64,000 nt of DNA from Streptomyces xiamenensis. GTDB lineage: Bacteria > Actinomycetota > Actinomycetes > Streptomycetales > Streptomycetaceae. Location: NCBI RefSeq assembly GCF_000993785.3, contig NZ_CP009922.3, forward strand, positions 4,216,001 to 4,280,000. Direction: 5' to 3'. Shown here piece after piece: positions 7,784-15,615 of this stretch. Positions within the stretch are counted from its first letter, which is position 1. The number at the start of each line of letters is the position of its first letter. The notes beneath the pieces are model-generated. The model did not search any database and had not been told where the DNA came from. It saw only the letters and a program-made list of their open reading frames with translations. The translations under genes and the position numbers were made by a program.

Positions 7784-9889
7784 ATGCGTATCCGGACCGG
7801 ATCACCCATCGGGACCCCGACCAGAGCGAGACCACAAGACCCCCACCCGACCCGAGCCGCGCGCAGAACCCGCCGGCTGTGGATCGCCGGCCTGGTGGCG
7901 CTGTCCCTTCCCCTGGGGCTGACCGCCACCGCCGCGCAGAGCAGCGCCGCGCCCGTCCCGCTCGCGGACGGCCCCGGCGCGCTGCGCTTCGAGAGCCAGT
8001 TCCTCGACCTCTACGCCACGATCAAGGACCCCGCGAACGGGTACTTCTCACCGGAGGGGATCCCGTACCACTCCGTGGAGACGCTGATCGTCGAGGCGCC
8101 GGACCACGGGCACGAGACGACCTCCGAGGCGTACTCGTACCTGATCTGGCTGGAGGCGCAGTACGGCAAGGTCACCGGCGACTGGGCCCCGTTCAACGAC
8201 GCCTGGGAGCTGATGGAGCAGTACATGATCCCCGGCTCCGTCGACCAGCCGACGAACAGCTTCTACAACGCGTCGAGCCCGGCCACGTACGCCGCGGAGC
8301 ACACCGACCCCTCGGCGTACCCGTCCCCCATGAACCAGGGCGTGTCCGTGGGGCAGGATCCGATCGCCGGCGAGCTGACCAACACGTACGGCACCGCCGA
8401 CATCTACGGGATGCACTGGCTCCAGGACGTGGACAACGTCTACGGGTTCGGCAACAGCCCCGGCAATCCCTGCGGCGGCGGCCCGGAGACCGAGGGGCCG
8501 TCGTTCATCAACACCTTCCAGCGCGGCTCGCAGGAATCGGTATGGGAAACCGTGCCTCACCCCTCCTGCGAGGACTTCACCTACGGCGGGCAGAACGGCT
8601 ACCTCGATCTGTTCATCGATGACCAGGGGTACGCCGAGCAGTGGCGCTACACCAACGCCCCCGACGCCGACGCCCGCGCCGTGCAGGCCGCGTACTGGGC
8701 CAACCAGTGGGCTGCCGAGCAGGGCAACGCCTCGGCCGTGGCGGGCACGGTCGACAAGGCGTCCAAGATGGGCGACTACCTGCGCTACTCGATGTACGAC
8801 AAGTACTTCAAGCGGGCGGGTAACTGCGTCGGCGCCACCTCCTGCCCGGCGGGCAGCGGCAAGAACAGTGCCCACTACCTGATGTCCTGGTACTACAGCT
8901 GGGGCGGCGCGCTGGACCCGAACGCGGGCTGGGCGTACCGCATCGGCAGCAGCCACTCCCACTTCGGGTACCAGAACCCGCTGGCCGCCTACGCGCTGAG
9001 CACCGACGCCGCGCTCATCCCCAACTCCCCGAGCGCCGGGCAGGACTGGGGGCAGTCACTGGACCGGATGGTGGAGTTCTACCGCTGGCTCCAGTCGGCC
9101 GAGGGCGGCATCGCGGGCGGTGCCACGAACAGCTGGGAGGGTTCCTACGCGACCCCGCCGGCCGGCACCCCCACCTTCTACGGGCTGTTCTACGACGAGG
9201 CGCCCGTCTACCGGGACCCGCCGTCGAACCAGTGGTTCGGCATGCAGGCCTGGTCGATGCAGCGGCTCGCCGAGTACTACCACGAGTCCGGTGACACGAT
9301 GGCGGGCGAAGTGCTCGACAAGTGGGTCGGCTGGGTGCTGGACCATGTGACCATCGGCAGCGGAGGGGACTTCCAGATCCCGTCCACCCTGTCGTGGTCG
9401 GGCAGCCCCGACACCTGGAACCCCTCCAACCCGGGCAGCAACTCCGGGCTGCACGTGACGGTCACCGAGTACACCCAGGACGTCGGGGTGACCGGTTCGC
9501 TGGCCAACGCCCTGTCGTACTACGCTGCGGCCAGCGGTGACACGGCCGCGCGGGACACGGCGGCCGGGTTGCTGGACGCGCTGTGGGAGAACTCCGACGG
9601 TCTGGGCATCGCGGTGCCCGAGGAGCGCGGCGACTTCTCGCGCTTCGACGATCCGGTGTACATCCCGTCCGGCTGGAGCGGTGAGATGCCCAACGGGGAC
9701 GTCATCGAGTCCGGCGCCACCTTCGAGTCGATCCGGTCCTTCTACCAGGACGACCCGGACTGGGCGAAGGTGCAGGCCCACCTGGACGGGGGTCCCGCGC
9801 CGACCTTCGAGTACCACCGCTTCTGGGCACAGGCGGACATCGCCATCGCGATGGCCACGTACTCCGAACTGTTCGGGGACGGCGCGTAG
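7784..9889 (+). CDS. Secreted GH48 exocellulase, catalytic domain only
   Basis: A 701-residue secreted processive cellulase. The start at 7784 has GAGGAGG just upstream. Residues 1 to about 52 form a long signal peptide with clustered arginines (RAARRTRR) before WIAGLVALSLPLGL, so export by Sec or Tat is possible. The GH48 domain fills the rest: LIVEAPDHGHETTSEA contains Glu104 and Glu115, at the positions of Glu44 and Glu55 (acid) of Clostridium Cel48F. WYYSWGGAL, SSHSHFGYQNP and the closing FEYHRFWAQADIAIA are also typical. Actinobacterial GH48 enzymes usually carry a CBM2; none is present here. Its natural partner is a GH6 exocellulase working from the opposite chain end, and one lies on each side. 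Confidence 0.93.
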   Translation: MRIRTGSPIGTPTRARPQDPHPTRAARRTRRLWIAGLVALSLPLGLTATAAQSSAAPVPLADGPGALRFESQFLDLYATIKDPANGYFSPEGIPYHSVETLIVEAPDHGHETTSEAYSYLIWLEAQYGKVTGDWAPFNDAWELMEQYMIPGSVDQPTNSFYNASSPATYAAEHTDPSAYPSPMNQGVSVGQDPIAGELTNTYGTADIYGMHWLQDVDNVYGFGNSPGNPCGGGPETEGPSFINTFQRGSQESVWETVPHPSCEDFTYGGQNGYLDLFIDDQGYAEQWRYTNAPDADARAVQAAYWANQWAAEQGNASAVAGTVDKASKMGDYLRYSMYDKYFKRAGNCVGATSCPAGSGKNSAHYLMSWYYSWGGALDPNAGWAYRIGSSHSHFGYQNPLAAYALSTDAALIPNSPSAGQDWGQSLDRMVEFYRWLQSAEGGIAGGATNSWEGSYATPPAGTPTFYGLFYDEAPVYRDPPSNQWFGMQAWSMQRLAEYYHESGDTMAGEVLDKWVGWVLDHVTIGSGGDFQIPSTLSWSGSPDTWNPSNPGSNSGLHVTVTEYTQDVGVTGSLANALSYYAAASGDTAARDTAAGLLDALWENSDGLGIAVPEERGDFSRFDDPVYIPSGWSGEMPNGDVIESGATFESIRSFYQDDPDWAKVQAHLDGGPAPTFEYHRFWAQADIAIAMATYSELFGDGA

Positions 9890-9934
9890 CGGGCAGGATC
9901 ACCACGGGAGACCCACCCACGCACCCACGCCCGG

Positions 9935-9969
9935 AGCCCCGGTCGGCGCCACAGCGCCGGCCGGGGCTT
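9935..9969 (+). terminator. Hairpin terminator after GH48
   Basis: AGCCCCGGTCGGCGC pairs with GCGCCGGCCGGGGCT with a small internal mismatch and a 5-base loop, 46 bases after the GH48 stop. Confidence 0.8.
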
Positions 9970-10047
9970 CCGGCGTGTGCGGCGGGGTGCGGGGGCGGTG
10001 CCGTGGCCGGGGGCCCATCGAGGGTGGTTCCGGGGCCCGGGCCGGGG

Positions 10048-10962
10048 TCAGGAGCACCACCACAGCCAGCAGCTGCCGCCACCCCCGTTGTTGCCGTCGT
10101 CTCCGTCGTCTCCGTCGCCGTCACCACCGCCGGCGCTGTCGTCCGGGGGCGGCGGCGAGGAGGGTTCCTCCTCGCCCGGCGCGGTCTCGGTCGGATCGGG
10201 GGAGGCCCCTTCGGTAGGGGCACCGGTGTCACTGGGAGGAGGGCTCACCCTGCCCGAGCTGGAGGCGTCCGGGGGTGGGGATTCACCCGCGCTCTCCTCG
10301 TCACCGTCCCGCGCGTCCTCGTCCGCGTCCGGGTCGTCCTCGTCCCCGCCCGCGGCGTCGCCGTCGTCCCCCTCCGACGGGGAGCCGCTCTCGCCCGCGG
10401 TGACGGTGGCGTCGCCGCTCGGGCCGGCCGCCGTGTCGCCGCCCTCGGCGGCGTCGTCCGTGGTCTCCCCGTCCTCCTCCGTGCCCGAGGACTCGGAGGC
10501 GGCATCGGTGGCGCGGCCGGAGTCGGCCGGCTGTTCGCGCTGCAGGGGCAGCCGTACTTCACCGACCTCGGCGACCAGCACGCCGACGGCGACGATGCCC
10601 AGGACGGCGCCGAGCACGTAGCGGCGGCCCTTGCGGGGGCGGGAGGCGTGGCGTTTGCCGCGCCGGTCGGCGCGCCCGCCGCCGGCGGGAGGAGGGGCGG
10701 GGGAGTCGTCCAGTTGTCCGGGGCGTGCCGGATCGTCGCCCCCGTCGTGGCCGTCTTCCGGTACGCGCCGGCCCCGCGAGCCGGAGCCGGGGGCCGAGCC
10801 GGAGTGTCCGCCGGGCGTGGCGTGGTCACTGCCGCGTCCGCCGACCGCCATCGGTGACGCGGGAGGGTCCTGGTGCGGCTGCTGCCAAGAGGTCACTTCG
10901 CCGCATCCTGGACATGTCAAAGCTCCGTTGAGGTGCCGACGGCAGGTTATGCAGTAGTCCAC
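10048..10962 (-). CDS. Zinc-ribbon, single-pass, acidic-tail protein (SCO2400-like), function unknown
   Basis: A 304-residue protein read from a GTG at 10962. It has three parts: an N-terminal zinc ribbon (CITC at 4-7 and CPGC at 17-20), a basic stretch followed by one membrane helix near residues 113-131 (YVLGAVLGIVAVGVLVAEV), and a long external tail very rich in Asp, Glu, Gly, Ser and Pro that ends in SCWLWWCS. I recall this architecture as the SCO2400 family of Streptomyces, with no known function. It sits between GH48 and the second GH6 and points against them. No CebR box is close to its own start. The role, perhaps at the cell surface, is unknown. Confidence 0.75.
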   Translation of the reverse strand: MDYCITCRRHLNGALTCPGCGEVTSWQQPHQDPPASPMAVGGRGSDHATPGGHSGSAPGSGSRGRRVPEDGHDGGDDPARPGQLDDSPAPPPAGGGRADRRGKRHASRPRKGRRYVLGAVLGIVAVGVLVAEVGEVRLPLQREQPADSGRATDAASESSGTEEDGETTDDAAEGGDTAAGPSGDATVTAGESGSPSEGDDGDAAGGDEDDPDADEDARDGDEESAGESPPPDASSSGRVSPPPSDTGAPTEGASPDPTETAPGEEEPSSPPPPDDSAGGGDGDGDDGDDGNNGGGGSCWLWWCS

Positions 10963-11081
10963 GGGCTTACCCGGCTTCGTGCGAGGGGGGTGGGTGGTGC
11001 GCGAGACACCTTAGCGACGTGGACGTGCCGGGCGGTACGGGCGGTTCTGTGGGAGCAAAGTGACGCGAGCTCCGTAGCTAG

Positions 11082-11095
11082 TGGGAGCGCTCCCA
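11082..11095. promoter_or_regulatory. CebR operator, perfect
   Basis: TGGGAGCGCTCCCA lies 253 bases upstream of the CBM2-GH6 gene and 120 bases upstream of the divergent zinc-ribbon gene, so it could act on either. Confidence 0.88.
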
Positions 11096-11257
11096 ACGAT
11101 GTGTCTATGACGCGTATGTGTCAAGACTTTGGACGCCAGGTCATGACTGTCCGGTGATTTCCTTGCAGTATCTGACCTTCTGGTGACTTCATGGGCACAA
11201 TTTCTGAACAGACATCTGGCGCACCGGAGTCGGAGGCGCTACCTTCCCCTCAGCTAG

Positions 11258-11271
11258 TGGGAGCGCTTCCA
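11258..11271. promoter_or_regulatory. CebR operator, one mismatch
   Basis: TGGGAGCGCTTCCA matches 13 of 14 positions and lies 77 bases upstream of the CBM2-GH6 start. The six bases before it (GCTAGT) repeat those before the 11082 box (GCTAGT), which suggests a local duplication of the operator. Confidence 0.85.
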
Positions 11272-11347
11272 TGCACCGCATCGCATCGCACCGCACTCCG
11301 GGCCACCGGCCGTGGGGTGTGGACCTTTCAAGGACGAAGGGACTCCG

Positions 11348-13105
11348 ATGAGCCGCAGCACCTCCCCACTTCCCCGCCGGCGCAGACGCGGCCGTGCCCT
11401 GCTGGCAGCAGGGGCGCTGATCGCCACTGCGCTGGGCACCGGCGGCATGCTCCAGGGCACGGCCTCCGCCGCCGCCGTGGGCTGCTCCGTCGACTACCGC
11501 ACCAATGACTGGGGCTCGGGCTTCACCGCCGATGTCACCATCACCAACTCCGGGACCACGGCCGTCAACGGCTGGACCCTCAGCTACGCCTACGCCGGCA
11601 ACCAGACCCTCAGCGGGGGCTGGAACGGCCAGTGGTCGCAGTCCGGACGCAACATCACCGTCCGCAACGCCGCCCACAATGCAGGCATCGCCGCCAACGG
11701 CGGCAGTGTCAGCACCGGCGCGCAGTTCACCTACAGCGGCTCCAACGCGGCGCCCACCAGCTTCGCGGTCAACGGTGTCACCTGCGGCGAGGACCCGGGT
11801 GGGCCGGGCGGACCCGGTGAGCCGGGCAACCCGCCCGGTGACCGCGTCGACAACCCGTACGTGGGCGCCGGTGTGTATGTGAATCCGGAGTGGTCGGCCA
11901 ACGCCGCCGCCGAACCGGGTGGCAGCCGGATCGCCAACCAGCCGACCGGTGTGTGGCTGGACCGGACCGCCGCCATCAACGGCACGGGTCAGGGCGCCGG
12001 CCGCACGATGGGTCTGCGCGACCACCTCGACGCCGCCGTGGTCCAGGCCCGCAGCCACAGCGAGTTCGTGTTCCAGGTCGTCGTCTACAACCTGCCGGGC
12101 CGTGACTGTTCGGCTCTGGCGTCCAACGGTGAGCTGGGCCCGACCGAGATCGACCGGTACAAGTCCGAGTTCATCGATCCGATCGCGGAGATCCTCGCCG
12201 ATCCGGCCTACGCGGATCTGCGGATCGTGACGACGATCGAGATCGACTCGCTGCCCAACCTCGTCACCAACGTCACCCCGCGGCCCACGGCCACCCCCGA
12301 GTGCGACGTGATGAAGGCCAACGGCAACTATGTCGAGGGCGTGGGGTACGCGCTGGGCAAGCTCGGTGCCATCCCGAACGTCTACAACTACGTCGACGCC
12401 GGGCACTACGGCTGGATCGGCTGGGACGACAACTTCACCGCCTCGGCCCAGCTGTTCAAGACGGCCGCCACCACCGCCGGCGCCTCCGTCGACGATGTCC
12501 ACGGCTTCATCGTGAACACGGCCAACTTCGGGCCGGCGGTCGAGCCGTACTACTCCATCAGTGACTCCATCAACGGCGCCTCGGTCCGTGAGTCGAAGTG
12601 GGTCGACTGGAACCGCTACGTCGACAACCAGGGCTTCGCCCAGGCCTTCCGCACCGAGCTGGTCCGGCAGGGCTTCAACTCCGGCATCGGCATGCTGATC
12701 GACACCTCCCGCAGCGGCTGGGGCGGCTCCGACCGGCCCTCCGGCCCCGGTCCGCGCACCAGCCTGGACGCCTTCGTCGAGGGCAGCCGCGTCGATGGCC
12801 GTATCCACCAGGGCAACTGGTGCAACCAGGCCGGCGCCGGCCTCGGTGAGCGCCCGACCGCCGCTCCCGCCACCGGGATCGACGCGTACGTGTGGATGAA
12901 GCCCCCGGGCGAGTCCGACGGCTCGAGCACCGAGATCCCGAACGACGAGGGCAAGGGCTTCGACCGCATGTGCGACCCGACCTACGAGGGCAACCCCCGC
13001 AACAACAACAACATGTCCGGTGCCCTGCCGGACGCCCCGGTCTCCGGACACTGGTTCTCCGCCCAGTTCCAGCAGCTGATGGCCAACGCCTACCCGCCCC
13101 TGTGA
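11348..13105 (+). CDS. Secreted CBM2-GH6 exocellulase (Cel6B-like)
   Basis: A 585-residue cellulase with a binding module. After a signal peptide (residues 1-36, PRRRRRGRALLAAGALIATAL), residues about 37-140 are a CBM2: two flanking cysteines (VGCSVDY and GVTC) and the surface tryptophans in NDWGSGF, VNGWTLSY and GGWNGQWSQSG. A short Pro/Gly linker follows, then the GH6 domain from residue 165 (DRVDNPYVGAG) with both family signatures. It should bind crystalline cellulose and release cellobiose. The ATG at 11348 follows a weak GAAGGGA site; an upstream in-frame ATG at 11312 is less likely. Two CebR boxes lie upstream. The catalytic half is nearly identical to the gene at 5893-7308. Confidence 0.93.
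   Translation: MSRSTSPLPRRRRRGRALLAAGALIATALGTGGMLQGTASAAAVGCSVDYRTNDWGSGFTADVTITNSGTTAVNGWTLSYAYAGNQTLSGGWNGQWSQSGRNITVRNAAHNAGIAANGGSVSTGAQFTYSGSNAAPTSFAVNGVTCGEDPGGPGGPGEPGNPPGDRVDNPYVGAGVYVNPEWSANAAAEPGGSRIANQPTGVWLDRTAAINGTGQGAGRTMGLRDHLDAAVVQARSHSEFVFQVVVYNLPGRDCSALASNGELGPTEIDRYKSEFIDPIAEILADPAYADLRIVTTIEIDSLPNLVTNVTPRPTATPECDVMKANGNYVEGVGYALGKLGAIPNVYNYVDAGHYGWIGWDDNFTASAQLFKTAATTAGASVDDVHGFIVNTANFGPAVEPYYSISDSINGASVRESKWVDWNRYVDNQGFAQAFRTELVRQGFNSGIGMLIDTSRSGWGGSDRPSGPGPRTSLDAFVEGSRVDGRIHQGNWCNQAGAGLGERPTAAPATGIDAYVWMKPPGESDGSSTEIPNDEGKGFDRMCDPTYEGNPRNNNNMSGALPDAPVSGHWFSAQFQQLMANAYPPL
11840..13105 (+). repeat. Right arm of 1266-bp inverted repeat (GH6 catalytic domain)
   Basis: This arm is the partner of 5893-7158. 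The arms point away from a 4.7-kb centre that holds the N-terminal parts of both GH6 genes, the GH48 gene and the zinc-ribbon gene. Confidence 0.9.
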
Positions 13106-13120
13106 CCGACCCCGTGACGC

Positions 13121-13147
13121 GGCCCGACCCGGTCTGACCGGGCCGGG
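13121..13147 (+). terminator. Hairpin terminator after CBM2-GH6
   Basis: CCCGGT (13128-13133) pairs with ACCGGG (13137-13142), and the stem continues outward through GGCCCG and CCGGG with a bulge. It starts 16 bases after the stop codon. Confidence 0.6.
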
Positions 13148-13237
13148 AGCGTCCGCCCCCGGTCCGCTCCGACCACCGCACCACGATGCCGCCGGGGCCC
13201 GTCACCGCACGGGCCCCGGCGCACTACGCTTGATCAC

Positions 13238-14092
13238 ATGTGTGGACGGTACGCGGCCAGCAGAAGCCCGGAGGATCTCGCGACGATCTTCGACATCGAG
13301 CGCTGGGAGCCGTCCGAGGCGCTGCCCGCCGACTGGAACGTGGCCCCCACCAAAGAGGTGTACGCGGTCCTCGACCGCCCCCTCAAGGGCGGCGGCCCCG
13401 AGCCGGTGCGCCAGCTGCGGGTGCTGCGCTGGGGCCTGGTGCCCTCCTGGGCCAAGTCCCCGGAATCCGCTGCCAAGATGATCAACGCCCGCTCGGAGAC
13501 CGTCCACGAGCGCGCCTCCTACCGCCGGGCCTTCGCCGCCCGCCGCTGCCTGCTCCCCGCCGACGGCTACTACGAATGGGCCACCGGAGGCGACGAGCGC
13601 GCCGAGGAGGAGAAGGGCAAACGCAAGCGGCAGCGCAAGCAGCCCTACTTCGTCACCCCGGCCGACGGCTCGGTGATGGCGCTGGCCGGACTGTACGAGT
13701 TCTGGCGCGACAGCACCCTTCCCGAGGACCATCCGCGCGCCTGGTGGGTGACCTGCACGGTCCTCACCACCGACGCGGAGGACACCCCGCTGGCGGACGC
13801 GCCGCAAGGGAATCCGCAGCCCGCGGGCCCCGCGGTGGGAGCCGCCGCCAAGGGGCCCAGGTCGCTGGCCGACATCCACCCCCGGATGCCGCTCATGCTG
13901 CTGCCCGACCGCTGGGACGCCTGGCTGGACCCCTCGCGCACCGACCCCGAGGACATCCGGGAGCTGCTGGCGCCGCCCCCGCCGGGCACGGTGCGTGCGT
14001 ACCCGGTCACCACGGACGTCAGCAACGTACGGAACAACGGCCCCGAGCTGGTCGCCGCCCTGCCGGCCCCCGAGGAGGAGACGCTCTTCTGA
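13238..14092 (+). CDS. SRAP-family (YedK/HMCES-like) abasic-site protein
   Basis: A 284-residue member of the SOS response-associated peptidase family. The protein begins MCGRYA; Cys2 becomes N-terminal after Met removal and forms the covalent thiazolidine link to abasic sites in single-stranded DNA. Other family marks are WNVAPT near residue 34, INARSETV, and [12 protein letters not shown]. An insertion rich in Lys and Glu ([11 protein letters not shown]) follows. The family shields abasic sites at replication forks. The gene stands between the cellulase block and sigR; no LexA box was identified. Confidence 0.92.
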   Translation: MCGRYAASRSPEDLATIFDIERWEPSEALPADWNVAPTKEVYAVLDRPLKGGGPEPVRQLRVLRWGLVPSWAKSPESAAKMINARSETVHERASYRRAFAARRCLLPADGYYEWATGGDERAEEEKGKRKRQRKQPYFVTPADGSVMALAGLYEFWRDSTLPEDHPRAWWVTCTVLTTDAEDTPLADAPQGNPQPAGPAVGAAAKGPRSLADIHPRMPLMLLPDRWDAWLDPSRTDPEDIRELLAPPPPGTVRAYPVTTDVSNVRNNGPELVAALPAPEEETLF

Positions 14093-14111
14093 GCCGGGGC
14101 GCGCGGCGCGC

Positions 14112-14129
14112 CGGGCCCCGCGGGGCCCG
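14112..14129. terminator. Perfect 18-bp GC palindrome, possible terminator
   Basis: CGGGCCCCGCGGGGCCCG is fully self-complementary and lies 20 bases after the SRAP stop. It could end that transcript, although its loop would be very short. Confidence 0.4.
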
Positions 14130-14164
14130 CTCCGCCCACGTGAGCGTGATCACCGCGGCGCGCA

Positions 14165-14190
14165 GGAATGCGGCGCGCACCCGCCGTGTT
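14165..14190 (+). promoter_or_regulatory. SigR-dependent promoter (sigRp2-type)
   Basis: GGAAT (14165-14169) and GTT (14188-14190) are separated by exactly 18 bases, the consensus for promoters read by SigR. It lies 60 bases upstream of the extended sigR start at 14250, so it should drive oxidative-stress autoinduction. Confidence 0.85.
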
Positions 14191-14249
14191 GTGCCATGCG
14201 TACGGGCTGTACAGCACGCACTGCAGACGAGAGAGCGGAGACGTCCCCC

Positions 14250-14426
14250 ATGGGATCCATCAGCTGCCCGACCCGACCGCGGCGGCCGGCCGCCGCCGAG
14301 GTGGACTGGGCGACGCTGGCACTGGCCTCCGAGCGGTCCTCCCGACCGGCGGACGGGCCCTTCCGTCGTCTATCCTCCGAAACGGACGGGCCCATGCCCG
14401 GGTTCGTCGCCTTTCGGAAGGAGGAG
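14250..14426 (+). other. N-terminal extension giving the longer SigR' isoform
   Basis: An ATG at 14250 is in frame with sigR and adds 59 residues ([10 protein letters not shown] onward). In S. coelicolor the transcript from the SigR-dependent promoter makes an unstable SigR' with about 55 extra residues. The promoter and start found here fit the same arrangement. Translation of this segment is inferred from that parallel. Confidence 0.65.
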
Positions 14427-15077
14427 GTGGGTCAGGTCACCGGTACGGACGATTCGTCGCGGGACGAGGCCGCGCGGGAGACGGACGCGGAGCGCAACGC
14501 GCGCTTCGAGCGGGACGCCCTGGGCTTCCTCGACCAGATGTACTCGGCCGCGCTGCGCATGACGCGCAACCCCGCCGATGCCGAGGACCTGGTGCAGGAG
14601 ACCTACGCGAAGGCGTACGGCTCGTTCCACCAGTTCCGTGAAGGCACCAACCTCAAGGCGTGGATGTACCGCATCCTCACCAACACCTTCATCAACTCGT
14701 ACCGCAAGAAGCAGCGGGAACCGCAGCGCAGCGCCGCCGAGGACATCGAGGACTGGCAGCTGGCGCGGGCGGAGTCGCACATGTCGACCGGGCTGCGCTC
14801 GGCCGAGTCGCAGGCGCTGGATCACCTGCCCGACTCCGACGTGAAGCAGGCACTCCAGGCGATCCCGGAGGAATTCCGCATCGCCGTCTATCTCGCGGAT
14901 GTCGAGGGCTTTGCCTACAAGGAGATCGCCGACATCATGGGTACCCCCATCGGCACGGTGATGTCCCGGCTGCACCGCGGCCGTCGGCAGCTGCGCGACA
15001 TGCTCAGTGATTACGCCCGTGAGCGTGGCCTTGTCCCGGCCGGCACGGGCGGGGCACAGGAAGGCTCAGGCTCATGA
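14427..15077 (+). CDS. sigR: ECF sigma factor SigR (thiol-oxidative stress)
   Basis: A 216-residue ECF sigma factor from the GTG at 14427. Region 2 reads [23 protein letters not shown] and continues through [24 protein letters not shown]. Region 4 reads [45 protein letters not shown]. It is nearly the same as S. coelicolor SigR, which turns on thioredoxin, mycothiol and protease genes after disulfide stress. The start codon lies in the purine-rich run GGAAGGAGGAG, so the exact ribosome spacing is unclear. It overlaps rsrA by ATGA, which couples the sigma factor to its anti-sigma factor, and it is autoregulated from the promoter at 14165. Confidence 0.95.
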   Translation: MGQVTGTDDSSRDEAARETDAERNARFERDALGFLDQMYSAALRMTRNPADAEDLVQETYAKAYGSFHQFREGTNLKAWMYRILTNTFINSYRKKQREPQRSAAEDIEDWQLARAESHMSTGLRSAESQALDHLPDSDVKQALQAIPEEFRIAVYLADVEGFAYKEIADIMGTPIGTVMSRLHRGRRQLRDMLSDYARERGLVPAGTGGAQEGSGS

Positions 15078-15409
15078 GTGGCGACCCGTCGCGCCCCACG
15101 GACTGTTCGGAGGTCCTGGGCCATCTGTACGAGTATCTCGACAAGGAGATGCCCGATGTCGACTCCGCGAAGTTCCAGGAGCACATCGAGGAGTGCCGGC
15201 CGTGCCTGGCCGAGTACGGCCTCGAGGAGTCGGTGAAGAAGCTGGTCAAGCGCTGCTGCGGCCAGGACGAGGTACCCGCCGACCTGCGGGCCAAGGTGCT
15301 GGACCGGATCGATCTGATCAGGGGTACGGGCACGGGCGCCGCCGGCTCGGTCGCGGGTACGGGGCAGCCGGGTGGGGCCACCGCTCCGCCGGCGGCGACC
15401 GCGGACTGA
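15074..15409 (+). CDS. rsrA: Zinc-binding redox anti-sigma factor RsrA
   Basis: A 111-residue ZAS-family anti-sigma factor that holds SigR while reduced and lets it go when a disulfide forms and zinc leaves. All key residues are at the same positions as in S. coelicolor RsrA: Cys11, His37, Cys41, Cys44 (HIEECRPC), plus Cys61-Cys62 in VKRCCGQ. The C-terminal tail after residue 85 is low-complexity Gly/Ala/Thr. The start overlaps the sigR stop by four bases. Confidence 0.95.
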   Translation: MSGDPSRPTDCSEVLGHLYEYLDKEMPDVDSAKFQEHIEECRPCLAEYGLEESVKKLVKRCCGQDEVPADLRAKVLDRIDLIRGTGTGAAGSVAGTGQPGGATAPPAATAD

Positions 15410-15615
15410 CGCGCCCGCGCCGTGCGGCCCGTCCGCCGCACGCATCCCGAGGGCGCGCCCCTCGCGCCCTCCGCCCTACTTTCACTTCCTTCACCCCCCT
15501 TTCACTCGATCGGGTGAGTATGGCGGCGTTCTGCCAGGACTGACCCGCAAACTCCCCCCGCGTCCTCCGGCGCGCGCTCTATCCTCCCCGGGACACCCAG
15601 GGGAGGAGGATCACC

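Noticed and set aside
10245..10829. Second long frames over the acidic-tail gene
   Set aside because: They are low-complexity Arg/Thr/Pro-rich translations produced by GC-rich codons in the wrong frame.
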